From positions 1 to 64,000 of the forward strand of contig CAYSYA010000003.1 in the NCBI GenBank assembly GCA_964435285.1: a stretch of DNA of 64,000 bases. Reading direction: 5' to 3'. This DNA is from GCA-2718035 sp964435285 (GTDB lineage Bacteria > Bacteroidota > Bacteroidia > Flavobacteriales > TMED113). The notes beneath the pieces are model-generated. The model saw nothing but the letters and a program-made list of their open reading frames with translations, was not told the origin of the DNA and did not search any database. The translations under genes were made by a program, and so were the position numbers. The stretch's first letter is position 1, and each line of letters starts with the position of its first letter. Below are positions 18,157 through 26,689 of this stretch, in pieces.

Positions 18157-19368
18157 TTAGTGTTTTATGTATTTTTTTTCAACACTTCCATTATTAAAAA
18201 TTTCAAAATGTAAGCCTTTTTTATTTGTTGATCTACCTAATATATCTATTACTCTAATTAATTTTCTGTTTGATAATATTTCATTTATATATAAACCGTC
18301 ACATGCGTCCCCAATATTATCATTGTTAAAATCTTCTTGTTGAGGATTATATAAATCAGGGCAATTATCTAAATTATTACAAACACCATCTAAATCTATA
18401 TCATTTGATTGTATATTCCACTCATAGAAATTATCATATACTACTTGCTTAACAGTTTCTTTAATTAACATGTCATTGTATTCTGAAATACCAAAATCAT
18501 CAACCCATGGTATATCTAGGGGGTTTTTTTGAAATAATGTTGTATAAAAGCAAACCGCAGAAACATATGATCCTGTCAAAGATGGATGACTACCATCTGA
18601 ACTATATAAGTCTATATCATACCCTGCATCTCTTAATGATCGCCAGACAGCTCCTACCGGAGAGACTAGGGCATTATTGTCATTTGCCATTATCATGTAT
18701 CTTTCCCTTAACAAATCATCCATCCCTTCATAAGTACATACGGGGGGCCATGATTGACAATTACTTTGATCCCCATTTTCTCTACCCCAAGTCATAAAAA
18801 AAACAGTGTTAGCACATACATTAAATTCACTGACTAAATCACTTAACTGTGAAGCATATGGAAAAACATCTTGTTCAACTTGCCATAAGGGAAATGATGG
18901 ATATTGACTTTGTTCTTGCAGTACCACAAAATCCCAATTTCCCTTTGTAATTAAATTAGTTGTATTATTATTCTCCGAATGATTTTGTAACGTTGCCCCA
19001 CCAATCAAACTTCCATCAACAATTAAAACATCTCCCATTGTACTTGCAATAGATGAAATTAAATTAGGTAAATTATTAAACGATGAATAACTATTACCTA
19101 TGAATAAAACACTCAAAGAATCAACTGATTCACTACAATTTGGCACACCTTCTCCTGGACCTAGTGAAGTACCAGGAATTTCAACACCATTGCTGTCCAC
19201 ACACCAACAATATCCTGTACTTCCCCAACACTGCAATGGAGAATACGAACCATCTTCTTCGCATTGCGGGACAAACTCTCCTAATAAACCTGTTGAGTTA
19301 GCTACAGCATCTAAGCAAGGTGTTTGACCAAAAGTCAAAATAGAGATAAATAGGAACAAAATTCTCAT
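18157..19368 (-). CDS. Secreted SGNH-like hydrolase with N-terminal thyroglobulin type-1 domain
   Basis: 403 residues. After a signal peptide (MRILFLFISILTFGQ) comes a thyroglobulin type-1 module with the Cys pattern C..., PQC, LQCW, YCWCVD, NC (about residues 18-78). Next is a DUF4886/SGNH-type domain (FIGNSYSSFNNLPNLI at about 88; DFVVLQEQSQYPSF; a late SDGSHPSLTGSYV with the Asp-x-x-His pair). A thrombospondin type 3 segment follows (DIDLDGVCNNLDNCPD). The last 38 residues are the short sorting-like module (RVIDILGRS ... FEIFNNGSVEKKYI). It is an extracellular esterase or deacetylase-like enzyme, inferred from the fold. Thyroglobulin-1 modules are rare in bacteria. Confidence 0.85.
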   Translation of the reverse strand: MRILFLFISILTFGQTPCLDAVANSTGLLGEFVPQCEEDGSYSPLQCWGSTGYCWCVDSNGVEIPGTSLGPGEGVPNCSESVDSLSVLFIGNSYSSFNNLPNLISSIASTMGDVLIVDGSLIGGATLQNHSENNNTTNLITKGNWDFVVLQEQSQYPSFPLWQVEQDVFPYASQLSDLVSEFNVCANTVFFMTWGRENGDQSNCQSWPPVCTYEGMDDLLRERYMIMANDNNALVSPVGAVWRSLRDAGYDIDLYSSDGSHPSLTGSYVSAVCFYTTLFQKNPLDIPWVDDFGISEYNDMLIKETVKQVVYDNFYEWNIQSNDIDLDGVCNNLDNCPDLYNPQQEDFNNDNIGDACDGLYINEILSNRKLIRVIDILGRSTNKKGLHFEIFNNGSVEKKYIKH

Positions 19369-19433
19369 TTAAATAAAATTTTAAAATGAATTTAAGTTTC
19401 TAATGTATTGTTTTTTATTTAAATTCAGAAATT

Positions 19434-20132
19434 ATGCGTCTATTGGCTTTTATATATATTATTCCTTTATTTATTTACGCTCAGATTCAAAACGATAAAA
19501 AAAACTTAAATCTAAAAACTACATTTAGACTTTCTTGGGATGTGGGAATGAAAAAATATTATGGAAATACTTTTCTTAATCAATATAAATTTAGTAGAGA
19601 AGGAGTTTATTTTAACCTAAACATTTTTCATGAAAATGAGATTTCTGAAAACACAAAATTTGTAAAAAAAGCTAGTTTAAATTTTAATAATGCATTTTAT
19701 AAAAAATTAAGTATTTCAAATAGTTTTAATGATGTTGATATACAAGAATATAATACTAGAATACCTAATATTTTTTCTTGTGATATTAACATTAATTTAG
19801 AATTAAATAAAAAAATTAATACTAATTTCTCACACTCACTTAGTTTGAAGTTCAGGGCATGGCCTTTATTTTATAAAAAAGGTGCTCTTCTTAGTGGAGA
19901 ATTAAATTCACTAGGAGGGCTAATCTCCTCCGAAGAAAATGGGAGCTTCCCTGGACTTGAAAAAAGTACAAGAATATTGTACACATTAAACTATTTAGTT
20001 AATAACTTAAATCAAATTAAATTATTACTATTTCTTAATAGCGATTTAGGTATAAATACAATTGATAATAATACGCTCTACCCAGGATTTGGTATTCAAT
20101 TTGAAAAATTTATTATTCTTAATCAGAAATAA
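19434..20132 (+). CDS. Exported hypothetical protein, possible outer-membrane barrel
   Basis: 232 residues starting MRLLAFIYIIPLFIYAQ, a signal peptide. The mature sequence alternates polar and aromatic residues as in beta strands (GVYFNLNIFHENEIS, FSHSLSLKFRAWPLFY) and ends FGIQFEKFIILNQK. This fits an outer-membrane beta protein, but no family was recognised. The end overlaps by 14 bases with the convergent CotH-like gene. Confidence 0.55.
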   Translation: MRLLAFIYIIPLFIYAQIQNDKKNLNLKTTFRLSWDVGMKKYYGNTFLNQYKFSREGVYFNLNIFHENEISENTKFVKKASLNFNNAFYKKLSISNSFNDVDIQEYNTRIPNIFSCDININLELNKKINTNFSHSLSLKFRAWPLFYKKGALLSGELNSLGGLISSEENGSFPGLEKSTRILYTLNYLVNNLNQIKLLLFLNSDLGINTIDNNTLYPGFGIQFEKFIILNQK

Positions 20133-21564
20133 ATTTTTGCTCTACACAACCGTTATCATATATATAATAAAGCACTTCATTTTTTTTAGGATTTACTTTT
20201 TGACCTAAATAGTTAACAACTTCAACAAGTTGTTTTTCTTGTGAATTACAATCTGGAAAAATAAATCTAAAATTATTTATATTATTATCAATCCAATTAA
20301 CTCGATTATAGATCCAATGTTTTAAAAAACCGATTTCATCTTGATGAGTGTATCCCATTTGATAATTTGGCCAAACGTATGTATCTAAAATATCCCATAA
20401 CTCATAATTCCGAATTTGGGAGTCAAAAATATGTTCGGTTATATCGTCTATATAATTAAATATATTATCAAAACTTAGTACATTTTTTCGTAAATAATCC
20501 CATCTATTAAGCAATGCGGATCTAAATGAATCATTTTTTAATAAATCATACCAGTAACTTGGTATACTACCTCGACACGGCGTGTCTTCTTCTAAAACCC
20601 ATCCACTAATTTTTGATGATTGACAAAAATCAACATTGCCAAAAGATAAATTATAATCCCATACTGGCCCCATGTGTAATTGCCCCCCCAAATCATCACT
20701 ATCTTTATGAAGAAAGGTACTTAATCTATACCCATCAACATTTTTACTCAACTCACTAATAATTAAATAATCTATAAAAGAATTAAAATTTATATTTTCA
20801 ACCGATTTAATATCAAATTGGTTTTGGCTTAATTTATCTATTGAAATTTTAATGTTATTTATATAGTTTTCTATATATATTTTTTGATCTAACGTTATTT
20901 CATCAGCTTTTGGGTAATGATACTGAAAACATATTAAATCATTATTAAAGTTTGTCATGTTTGAACACCAAGATGCATTTTCAGGAGCATCAGTTAATTT
21001 ATCAATTTTAATAATATAACCTCCTGACAAATCTTCAGAATCAAACTCTTTGATGTTAACTCTGTTTTTATCTCTTTTTATTTTTTCTATTAATAGATAA
21101 GTACCCTTGTATTCGTTATTTATAAATAACTCACAATACTCTGACCTTGGAGCATAGTGCCCCATTTGGCTTGATAAATAGTAAGTCAGATTATTTCTAA
21201 TCAATGTTTTGTCAGAGTATGGGCCATATAAAATCCAGTCATTTTCTTCTGGCATTCCTAATAAAGAAACATTGTTATTGCTACCATTTGTTGTTTGAGT
21301 TTCTAAACTATAAGATTTTTTTGGAAAAAATTGTTGTGAAGAACTTCCTCTTAGTTCTATACTAATTTTTCCGTTGTACTCATTAAATATATCCGTGAGC
21401 TTATTTAATTTTTTATTATTTATTATTCCCATATCACACGTAATCCTATCTTCATCTAAGATCTCATTTCCGTTTGTATTAATAAAAACAATTGGTAGAG
21501 TAGATTCAAAATTTTGTGCAAAAAGAAATGCAGTTGCAAATAATGTTAAAAATATAAACTTCAT
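20119..21564 (-). CDS. CotH kinase family protein with short sorting module
   Basis: About 481 residues from ATG 21564 (MKFIFLTLFATAFLFAQ); three more residues are possible from 21573. The CotH signature is clear: IELRGSSSQQFFPKKSYSLE (about 70), NDWILYGPYSDKTLIRNNL (about 105), SEYCELFINNEYKGTYLLIEKIKRDKNRVNI, and GPVWDYNLSFGN with the Asp/Asn metal site. CotH proteins are atypical kinases that phosphorylate secreted proteins; bacterial secreted members are less characterised. The C-terminal 38 residues are the short module (VVNYLGQKV ... YYIYDNGCVEQKF), so it is presumably cell-surface or secreted. Confidence 0.9.
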   Translation of the reverse strand: MKFIFLTLFATAFLFAQNFESTLPIVFINTNGNEILDEDRITCDMGIINNKKLNKLTDIFNEYNGKISIELRGSSSQQFFPKKSYSLETQTTNGSNNNVSLLGMPEENDWILYGPYSDKTLIRNNLTYYLSSQMGHYAPRSEYCELFINNEYKGTYLLIEKIKRDKNRVNIKEFDSEDLSGGYIIKIDKLTDAPENASWCSNMTNFNNDLICFQYHYPKADEITLDQKIYIENYINNIKISIDKLSQNQFDIKSVENINFNSFIDYLIISELSKNVDGYRLSTFLHKDSDDLGGQLHMGPVWDYNLSFGNVDFCQSSKISGWVLEEDTPCRGSIPSYWYDLLKNDSFRSALLNRWDYLRKNVLSFDNIFNYIDDITEHIFDSQIRNYELWDILDTYVWPNYQMGYTHQDEIGFLKHWIYNRVNWIDNNINNFRFIFPDCNSQEKQLVEVVNYLGQKVNPKKNEVLYYIYDNGCVEQKFISD

Positions 21565-21583
21565 TAAATACAATAAATATATT

Positions 21584-21721
21584 TTATTTATTTTTTAATT
21601 CAGGATCATTGTCTAAGTCTCTCTGTTGTGCATTATTTGATTTTATGATGATGGTAAATAATGTAAATACATAAGAACAAAAAATAACAAAACCAATAAT
21701 AAAAATAGTTATATTCTCCAT
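21584..21721 (-). CDS. Small single-span membrane protein
   Basis: 45 residues (MENITIFIIGFVIFCSYVF ... DPELKNK). One hydrophobic segment covers residues about 4-26, then a polar tail. The start codons at 21719, 21722 and 21725 are all in frame. The stop of the upstream membrane gene at 21724-21726 (TGA) overlaps them in ATGATGATGG, which points to translational coupling. It is probably a partner of the 67-residue membrane protein upstream. No known family. Confidence 0.6.
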   Translation of the reverse strand: MENITIFIIGFVIFCSYVFTLFTIIIKSNNAQQRDLDNDPELKNK

Positions 21722-21723
21722 CA

Positions 21724-21927
21724 TCATTTATTTTTAGTTTCATTTTTATAATCATTAACTCTTTGTCTTATTACAACGGAGAGAATCAAAATAGATGGCA
21801 CCCAGATACCAACAAATATACCCTCAAGTTGATGGCCCGAGAACCATAATGAAACAGAGTATAAAAAGGACAGGAATGCTAAAATAACAGGATAAAAAAC
21901 CTGCCATATTAATATAATTTTCTTCAT
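21724..21927 (-). CDS. Small two-span membrane protein
   Basis: 67 residues with two hydrophobic segments (about 4-28 and 36-54) and a charged end RQRVNDYKNETKNK. It sits between the MMPL exporter (21 bases downstream of that gene's start region) and the 45-residue membrane protein, and its stop overlaps the start of the latter. The pair could be accessory subunits of a membrane complex, but that is only a context inference. Confidence 0.6.
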   Translation of the reverse strand: MKKIILIWQVFYPVILAFLSFLYSVSLWFSGHQLEGIFVGIWVPSILILSVVIRQRVNDYKNETKNK

Positions 21928-21948
21928 AACTTTTTTAACAAATATAAT

Positions 21949-24009
21949 TTATATTTTTTTATTTAATTTCATTAAAACTGGAAGGTATATTAAATCAAAA
22001 AAAACAGCAATAACAGCAGCTATTATGGTTATAACTGCTAATTGAGAAACAGACTTAAACTCAGAGAAAATAAGTGGAAGCAAACAAAATATCACTACTA
22101 ATGTTGTTTTCACAATTGCCCTTCCTGTTGTTCTAATAATATCATTAATTGTTTTTGAATTTTTTATTGATTTATTTCTTATATAAGCGCTTATAATATG
22201 AATTGAATCATCAACTATAAGCCCAAAAACTATTGTAAATATAAATGCATTAGATAAACTTAAATAAAAGTTGAAAAATTGAAGAACAACTAATGTTAGT
22301 AAAATTGGTACAATATTTGGAATAATTGCAATAAAGATAAACTTAGGATTAAATTTAGTTAATACAAAAAATATTAATCCGATTGAACATATTGCTATTA
22401 CCAAACCAAATATTAATTGTTTTGTTAGGCTTTCCGAAATATTATCAAATAAATAACCCACTCCTCCAACTTGAATTTCTAATTTAGATTCAAAATCACT
22501 AATTATAGATTCAATTGTATTTTTAGTTTTTTCAGATCCTAAGTCAGGCATTCTACATAAAAACAAATAATCCGAATCTAAATTTTTAAAAACTGGTAGT
22601 GTATTTGTGAGAAATTTCTTTGAAAGCTTTGTGTTAGAAAAGTCAACTGTAAAGCCATTTAATGATAATGTACTTTGGAAATTTTGTATGGTAAAACTAT
22701 CATTGCTTTTGTTGTTAACCTTAAAATAAATTGATTTAATTCCACCAAAATTTTTATCAAAAAAACTTACTTGTTTATGCATTTGTGATTTTGTGTTTAC
22801 TTCGTCAGTTAAATAATTATCAATATTAATGTTTAATAAATTATATAAACCACATAAAATAAAAGTTATCATTACTGCATGAAAAAATTTACTTTTTCTT
22901 TTTAAGCTAAATTGAATTATTAAATCAGTTAGAACTTTAAAGTATTTAGATTGCTTTGTTAAATGAAATTCATAATCTATCGCAATGGCATATACAATAG
23001 TTACAACAATTAATGTGATTAATATTCCAAAAGAAGTAATCAAACCAAATCTTGCTACTGGAATTATATCATTAATTAAAAATGTTAAAAAACTAATTGA
23101 GGTTGTTACGGATGTTAAAAAAATCGCAACTCCAATTTTACTCAACCTATCCTTAAAAAATAGAAATTTATCATTTATATTTTTTGTTTGATTTGTTGTG
23201 TAGTGCATCGCATCAGAAATGCAAACAATAAATAATATAGCCGGGGTAATAATCATTATCATTTCTATTCCCCCATATAAAAAAACTGATAAAGAAAGTG
23301 TAATGACAATACTAAAAATTACACTTAATATTATCATCAAAATGAGTTTAATATTTGTAGTTAAAAGAAAGAGTAATATAAAACATAGTATCGCGCTTAA
23401 TGTTGTAAGAATGATAAATTCATTTATTACATTTTTTTGCATGTATATCTCACTAGGGATCCTTCCTGAAACAAAATTTTCATGATTCAAATCACCTATT
23501 TTTATTTCAAATAACTCATCGACTAACTTTTTTGTAGACTCCCTTTTTAATAACTCATTGACTTCAATTAAAAAAAATATTTTTGACCTATCATTGTTAA
23601 TAAAGTTACTTTTTTGTTTCTCTAATTCAGTTATAGATTTTTCATATTGATTTAAATTTTCAAGCTTTAACACTTTAACAGGAATCGGTAAAAATCCTTT
23701 ATTAGTAACTTTTCTTTCGTTGATAATACTTTCAACTCTTTTAATATCTTTCTTCTTGCTTAAATATTGATGAAGTTCTTGTATTTTTATAAAGCCTTCA
23801 TAACTCAATGAGTTATTGAACTCAAATCCAACAAAAATTAAATTTTCATCGTTTAATAATTTGGTAAACTCAACTTCCTTTGATATATCATTAATGATTC
23901 TTTCGGTATCAAAAAAGATTTTTGAACTAAAAAGTTTAAATAGTGAAAAAACAAAAACGCCTGCTACTATTATAAATAGTTTTAACTTATTTTTCCAAAA
24001 AAAATGCAT
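21949..24009 (-). CDS. MMPL/RND superfamily exporter
   Basis: 686 residues. One hydrophobic segment is at the N-terminus (about 10-28), a periplasmic domain extends to about 195, then a cluster of membrane segments (about 195-345), a second extracytoplasmic domain (about 375-525) and a second cluster (about 530-680). The segments contain SDAMHYTTN (about 265) and GLIVDDSIHIISAY (about 605), the central acidic-residue motifs of RND/MMPL pumps. The length is right for the compact two-repeat MMPL or sterol-transporter-like group. It probably exports a lipid or hydrophobic compound by proton motive force, with unknown substrate. There is no membrane-fusion or outer-membrane partner next to it. 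Confidence 0.9.
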   Translation of the reverse strand: MHFFWKNKLKLFIIVAGVFVFSLFKLFSSKIFFDTERIINDISKEVEFTKLLNDENLIFVGFEFNNSLSYEGFIKIQELHQYLSKKKDIKRVESIINERKVTNKGFLPIPVKVLKLENLNQYEKSITELEKQKSNFINNDRSKIFFLIEVNELLKRESTKKLVDELFEIKIGDLNHENFVSGRIPSEIYMQKNVINEFIILTTLSAILCFILLFLLTTNIKLILMIILSVIFSIVITLSLSVFLYGGIEMIMIITPAILFIVCISDAMHYTTNQTKNINDKFLFFKDRLSKIGVAIFLTSVTTSISFLTFLINDIIPVARFGLITSFGILITLIVVTIVYAIAIDYEFHLTKQSKYFKVLTDLIIQFSLKRKSKFFHAVMITFILCGLYNLLNINIDNYLTDEVNTKSQMHKQVSFFDKNFGGIKSIYFKVNNKSNDSFTIQNFQSTLSLNGFTVDFSNTKLSKKFLTNTLPVFKNLDSDYLFLCRMPDLGSEKTKNTIESIISDFESKLEIQVGGVGYLFDNISESLTKQLIFGLVIAICSIGLIFFVLTKFNPKFIFIAIIPNIVPILLTLVVLQFFNFYLSLSNAFIFTIVFGLIVDDSIHIISAYIRNKSIKNSKTINDIIRTTGRAIVKTTLVVIFCLLPLIFSEFKSVSQLAVITIIAAVIAVFFDLIYLPVLMKLNKKI

Positions 24010-24063
24010 GTAGTCTTCATAGTAATTTATTATGCAAATTAATGTTGAATAGCATAATTTGGT

Positions 24064-24228
24064 TTATGTAATATTATCTATTTCAGTTAGAATATCATTA
24101 GCTTCTTTTTCTAATTTGTCACTTTGCTTTCTATTAGTTTTTGATAGTTTAAATGCTTGTTCTTTTTTTTTGTAATACAAGTCAGTAAGCTTTTCTTTTT
24201 TAGTTTTTGTTTTAAAAAATCCAAACAT
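24064..24228 (-). CDS. Lacal_2735-like small protein
   Basis: 54 residues: MFGFFKTKTKKEKLTDLYYK, then a helical tail KEQAFKLSKTNRKQSDK... to ILTEIDNIT. The start MFGxFK.K.KKEKL and the central KLS..NRK.SD motif match the Lacal_2735 family of small Flavobacteriia proteins. Soluble, probably a short helical hairpin; function unknown. It is monocistronic. Confidence 0.75.
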   Translation of the reverse strand: MFGFFKTKTKKEKLTDLYYKKKEQAFKLSKTNRKQSDKLEKEANDILTEIDNIT

Positions 24229-24280
24229 AAATCTATACTTTTTAAGAATTTAAATTTTGTAAAAATCTGTTCATATTCAA

Positions 24281-24883
24281 TTAAAATCCATACCCAAGAG
24301 TAACTTGTATGTTAGGAAGTCCGTTTGAAAAATAAAAGCTGTCGGCAATAGCATCATTGTATTCACCTGGACCAGTTATATTTGGACCCGATGTATATAA
24401 AATACCTAGATCCAAAGAATAATTGAAACCTTTAACAGGTCCCGATCCAAACGTCCACCCAACATAACCTACAGGATTTTCCTTGTAATGAGCTGTATAT
24501 ATGTCAACATGATCACCGTGAGTAACATCAATTATATTTTCAATATAACCAACACCAAATCCAGTTACAAACCCTATCCACTTCGCATTATTAAAGGGTC
24601 TATGTTGTAAAAATATACCCATCCACCCACTTCTTGATTTTAGTATAAAATCATCGTCAATGTCAAGATCGCTAGCGAAACTACTTAAATCCGTTTCTGG
24701 TAATCCACCCAGAGCCACATTAATAGAAGTTTTTTCAGATTTATGATATGTGTAATTCAAGGAGCCTCCAAACGGACTATAGCCTAAGGAGACAGTATAA
24801 TTTGCTTGATTTTGAGCAAAAGAAGCACTTGACATAATTAAAATTGTCAGTACCGAAGAAATTATTTTTTTCATTTTTTTCAT
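24281..24883 (-). CDS. Outer-membrane beta-barrel-like protein
   Basis: 200 residues with a signal peptide ending SASFAQ; the start may be the second Met (MKKIISSVL). The mature part alternates Gly/aromatic beta-strand patterns (YTVSLGYSPFGGSLNYTY, WIGFVTGFGVGYIEN, YSLDLGILYTSG) and ends QVTLGYGF with a C-terminal Phe, as outer-membrane barrels do. It may be an 8-stranded barrel. No named family was seen. Confidence 0.65.
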   Translation of the reverse strand: MKKMKKIISSVLTILIMSSASFAQNQANYTVSLGYSPFGGSLNYTYHKSEKTSINVALGGLPETDLSSFASDLDIDDDFILKSRSGWMGIFLQHRPFNNAKWIGFVTGFGVGYIENIIDVTHGDHVDIYTAHYKENPVGYVGWTFGSGPVKGFNYSLDLGILYTSGPNITGPGEYNDAIADSFYFSNGLPNIQVTLGYGF

Positions 24884-24895
24884 TTTTTTATTTAA

Positions 24896-25084
24896 CTAAT
24901 TTGAAAATGATATCTCATTTTCTTGAATCTTATATTTTTTCACTAAGCTTTTATAAATTTTGTTAAGGTTATCTTTTTTAGCTTTTGGTGAATCAAATAA
25001 ATAACCAACCTCTGTTGTTCCATGTATTTTTGCCATAGTTTGTAGCAAACTTTTACATATTTCTATTGCTTTTTTTCTATTCAT
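24896..25084 (-). CDS. Small soluble hypothetical protein
   Basis: 62 residues, MNRKKAIEICKSLLQTMAKI then a short loop GTTEVGYLFDSP and a helical LNKIYKSLVKKYKIQ. No signal or membrane segment and no family recognised. It lies 12 bases upstream of the outer-membrane protein gene on the same strand, and the divergent photolyase promoter is upstream. Confidence 0.5.
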   Translation of the reverse strand: MNRKKAIEICKSLLQTMAKIHGTTEVGYLFDSPKAKKDNLNKIYKSLVKKYKIQENEISFSN

Positions 25085-25125
25085 AAGTTTTCATTTTTAT
25101 TTAAACATTAAATAATATTAGGAGC

Positions 25126-25154
25126 TTGTTATAAATAATAAAGTTTTAATTTTG
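25126..25154 (+). promoter_or_regulatory. Promoter for the photolyase gene
   Basis: TTG (25126-25128), an 18-base spacer, then TAATTTTG (25147-25154), which fits the Bacteroidota consensus TTG-N17-23-TAnnTTTG. It is about 60 bases upstream of the TTG start at 25217, and overlaps the left arm of an inverted repeat. Confidence 0.5.
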
Positions 25155-25185
25155 TATAGTTTTATTAATACAAAGTTATACAAAA
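25150..25185. promoter_or_regulatory. Inverted repeat, candidate operator at the photolyase promoter
   Basis: TTTTGTATA (25150-25158) and TATACAAAA (25177-25185) are exact 9-bp inverted repeats separated by 18 bases. The left arm overlaps the -7 box. The arrangement is that of an operator for a dimeric regulator, such as a MerR-type protein. Which regulator acts here is unknown, and none is encoded in this window. Confidence 0.5.
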
Positions 25186-25216
25186 TAAATTATTAAGTAA
25201 TATTTTTATTAAAATC

Positions 25217-26683
25217 TTGAAAAAAAAAATAAATATAGTTTGGCTTAAAAGAGATTTAAGGCTCCAGGACCATGAGCCATTTTTGAATGCTGAAAACTCA
25301 GAGTTAGATTATCTAATAATATATATATTCGAACCTAATATGATAAACTATGGTGATATGAGCCTTATACACCACCAATTTATATATGAATCTATTTCTA
25401 AAATGAATTTAGAATTAAAAAAATTCAAAAGAGAGGTATTAACTTTATATGGTCAATCAATTGATGTATTTAAATTTATTTTAACCCAATTTGAAGTTAA
25501 AAAAATATTCACACATCAAGAAACCGGTATTAAAATAACATGGGAAAGAGATAAATTAATCAAAAAATTTTGTGTAAATCAAAACATAAATTGGTTAGAT
25601 TTTGAAACGCAAGGAGTTTTTCGAGGAATAAAAAACAGATTGAATTGGGACAAAAATTGGTATTCTTATGTTAACGGTAATGTAATTCATAACAAATTTT
25701 CTAATTGCCAAATAAAGTTAAATCTTGGTAAATTCAAATTACCAACTAAATTTAAAATCCAACTTGCAAAAAAATCACCCTATCTACAAATTGCTGGAGA
25801 AGAAGAGGCATTTAAAAAATTAAATTCATTTATTAATGAGCGAGTAAATTTATATAGTAAAAATATTTCCAGCCCAGTAAATAGTAGAAATAGCTGTAGT
25901 CGACTTTCTACATACCTTTCATGGGGAAATATTAGTATTCGTCAAGTTTATAAATTTATACTTCCCCATAAAAATAAAATAATAAATAAAAGATCACTTA
26001 ATGCCTTTTTAGCTCGTCTGAAATGGAGGTCTCACTTTATTCAAAAGTTTGAATCTAACTGTTATTATGAAAAAGATTTTATTAATAAGGGCTACCAAAA
26101 AATTATCTTTGATACTGATGACAAATTATTAGAAAAATGGAAAAAAGGAGAAACGGGCTATCCATTAGTTGATGCAAGCATGAGGTGTTTGAAAAAAACT
26201 GGTTGGATAAATTTTAGAATGAGGGCGATGATAGTATCATTTTTATGTCATCATTTAAACCAAGACTGGAGAAATGGAATATATCATTTGTCTAAACTGT
26301 TTTTAGATTATGAACCAGGCATTCATTACACCCAATTTCAAATGCAAGCTGGGATAACTGGCTTTAACACTATTCGTATTTATAACCCAATTAAACAATC
26401 TATTGAACATGATACTGAAGGAGATTTTATAAAAAAATGGGTGCCCGAACTAAAAAATTTAGCACCAATAAACATTCATCGACCATGGCTGTTAAAATCT
26501 ACAATATTTAATAATGATATCGGCCTTAATAAATATCCAAATCCTATTGTAGAACCATTAATTGCTGTGAAAAAAAGCAGAAATCAATTATGGATTCTTA
26601 AAAAAAACAAAGAGGTTATAAAAGAGTCAAAAAAGCTAATAGAATTACATGTTAGGCCAAAGAAGAGAATAACAAAACATTGA
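25217..26683 (+). CDS. Cryptochrome/deoxyribodipyrimidine photolyase family protein
   Basis: 488 residues from a TTG start (MKKKINIVWLKRDLRLQDHEP). The N-terminal alpha/beta antenna domain covers about 1-130 with the FxRDLR-type opening. The helical FAD domain has GYPLVDASMRCLKKTGWINF (about 314-333), MRAMIVSFLCHHLNQDW and a PGIHYTQFQMQAGITGFNTI segment, typical of the cryptochrome/photolyase subgroup common in Bacteroidota. FAD-contacting residues seem intact. Repair of UV photoproducts or blue-light sensing cannot be separated by sequence alone. A promoter with an inverted-repeat operator lies upstream. Confidence 0.92.
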   Translation: MKKKINIVWLKRDLRLQDHEPFLNAENSELDYLIIYIFEPNMINYGDMSLIHHQFIYESISKMNLELKKFKREVLTLYGQSIDVFKFILTQFEVKKIFTHQETGIKITWERDKLIKKFCVNQNINWLDFETQGVFRGIKNRLNWDKNWYSYVNGNVIHNKFSNCQIKLNLGKFKLPTKFKIQLAKKSPYLQIAGEEEAFKKLNSFINERVNLYSKNISSPVNSRNSCSRLSTYLSWGNISIRQVYKFILPHKNKIINKRSLNAFLARLKWRSHFIQKFESNCYYEKDFINKGYQKIIFDTDDKLLEKWKKGETGYPLVDASMRCLKKTGWINFRMRAMIVSFLCHHLNQDWRNGIYHLSKLFLDYEPGIHYTQFQMQAGITGFNTIRIYNPIKQSIEHDTEGDFIKKWVPELKNLAPINIHRPWLLKSTIFNNDIGLNKYPNPIVEPLIAVKKSRNQLWILKKNKEVIKESKKLIELHVRPKKRITKH

Positions 26684-26689
26684 ATTTTT

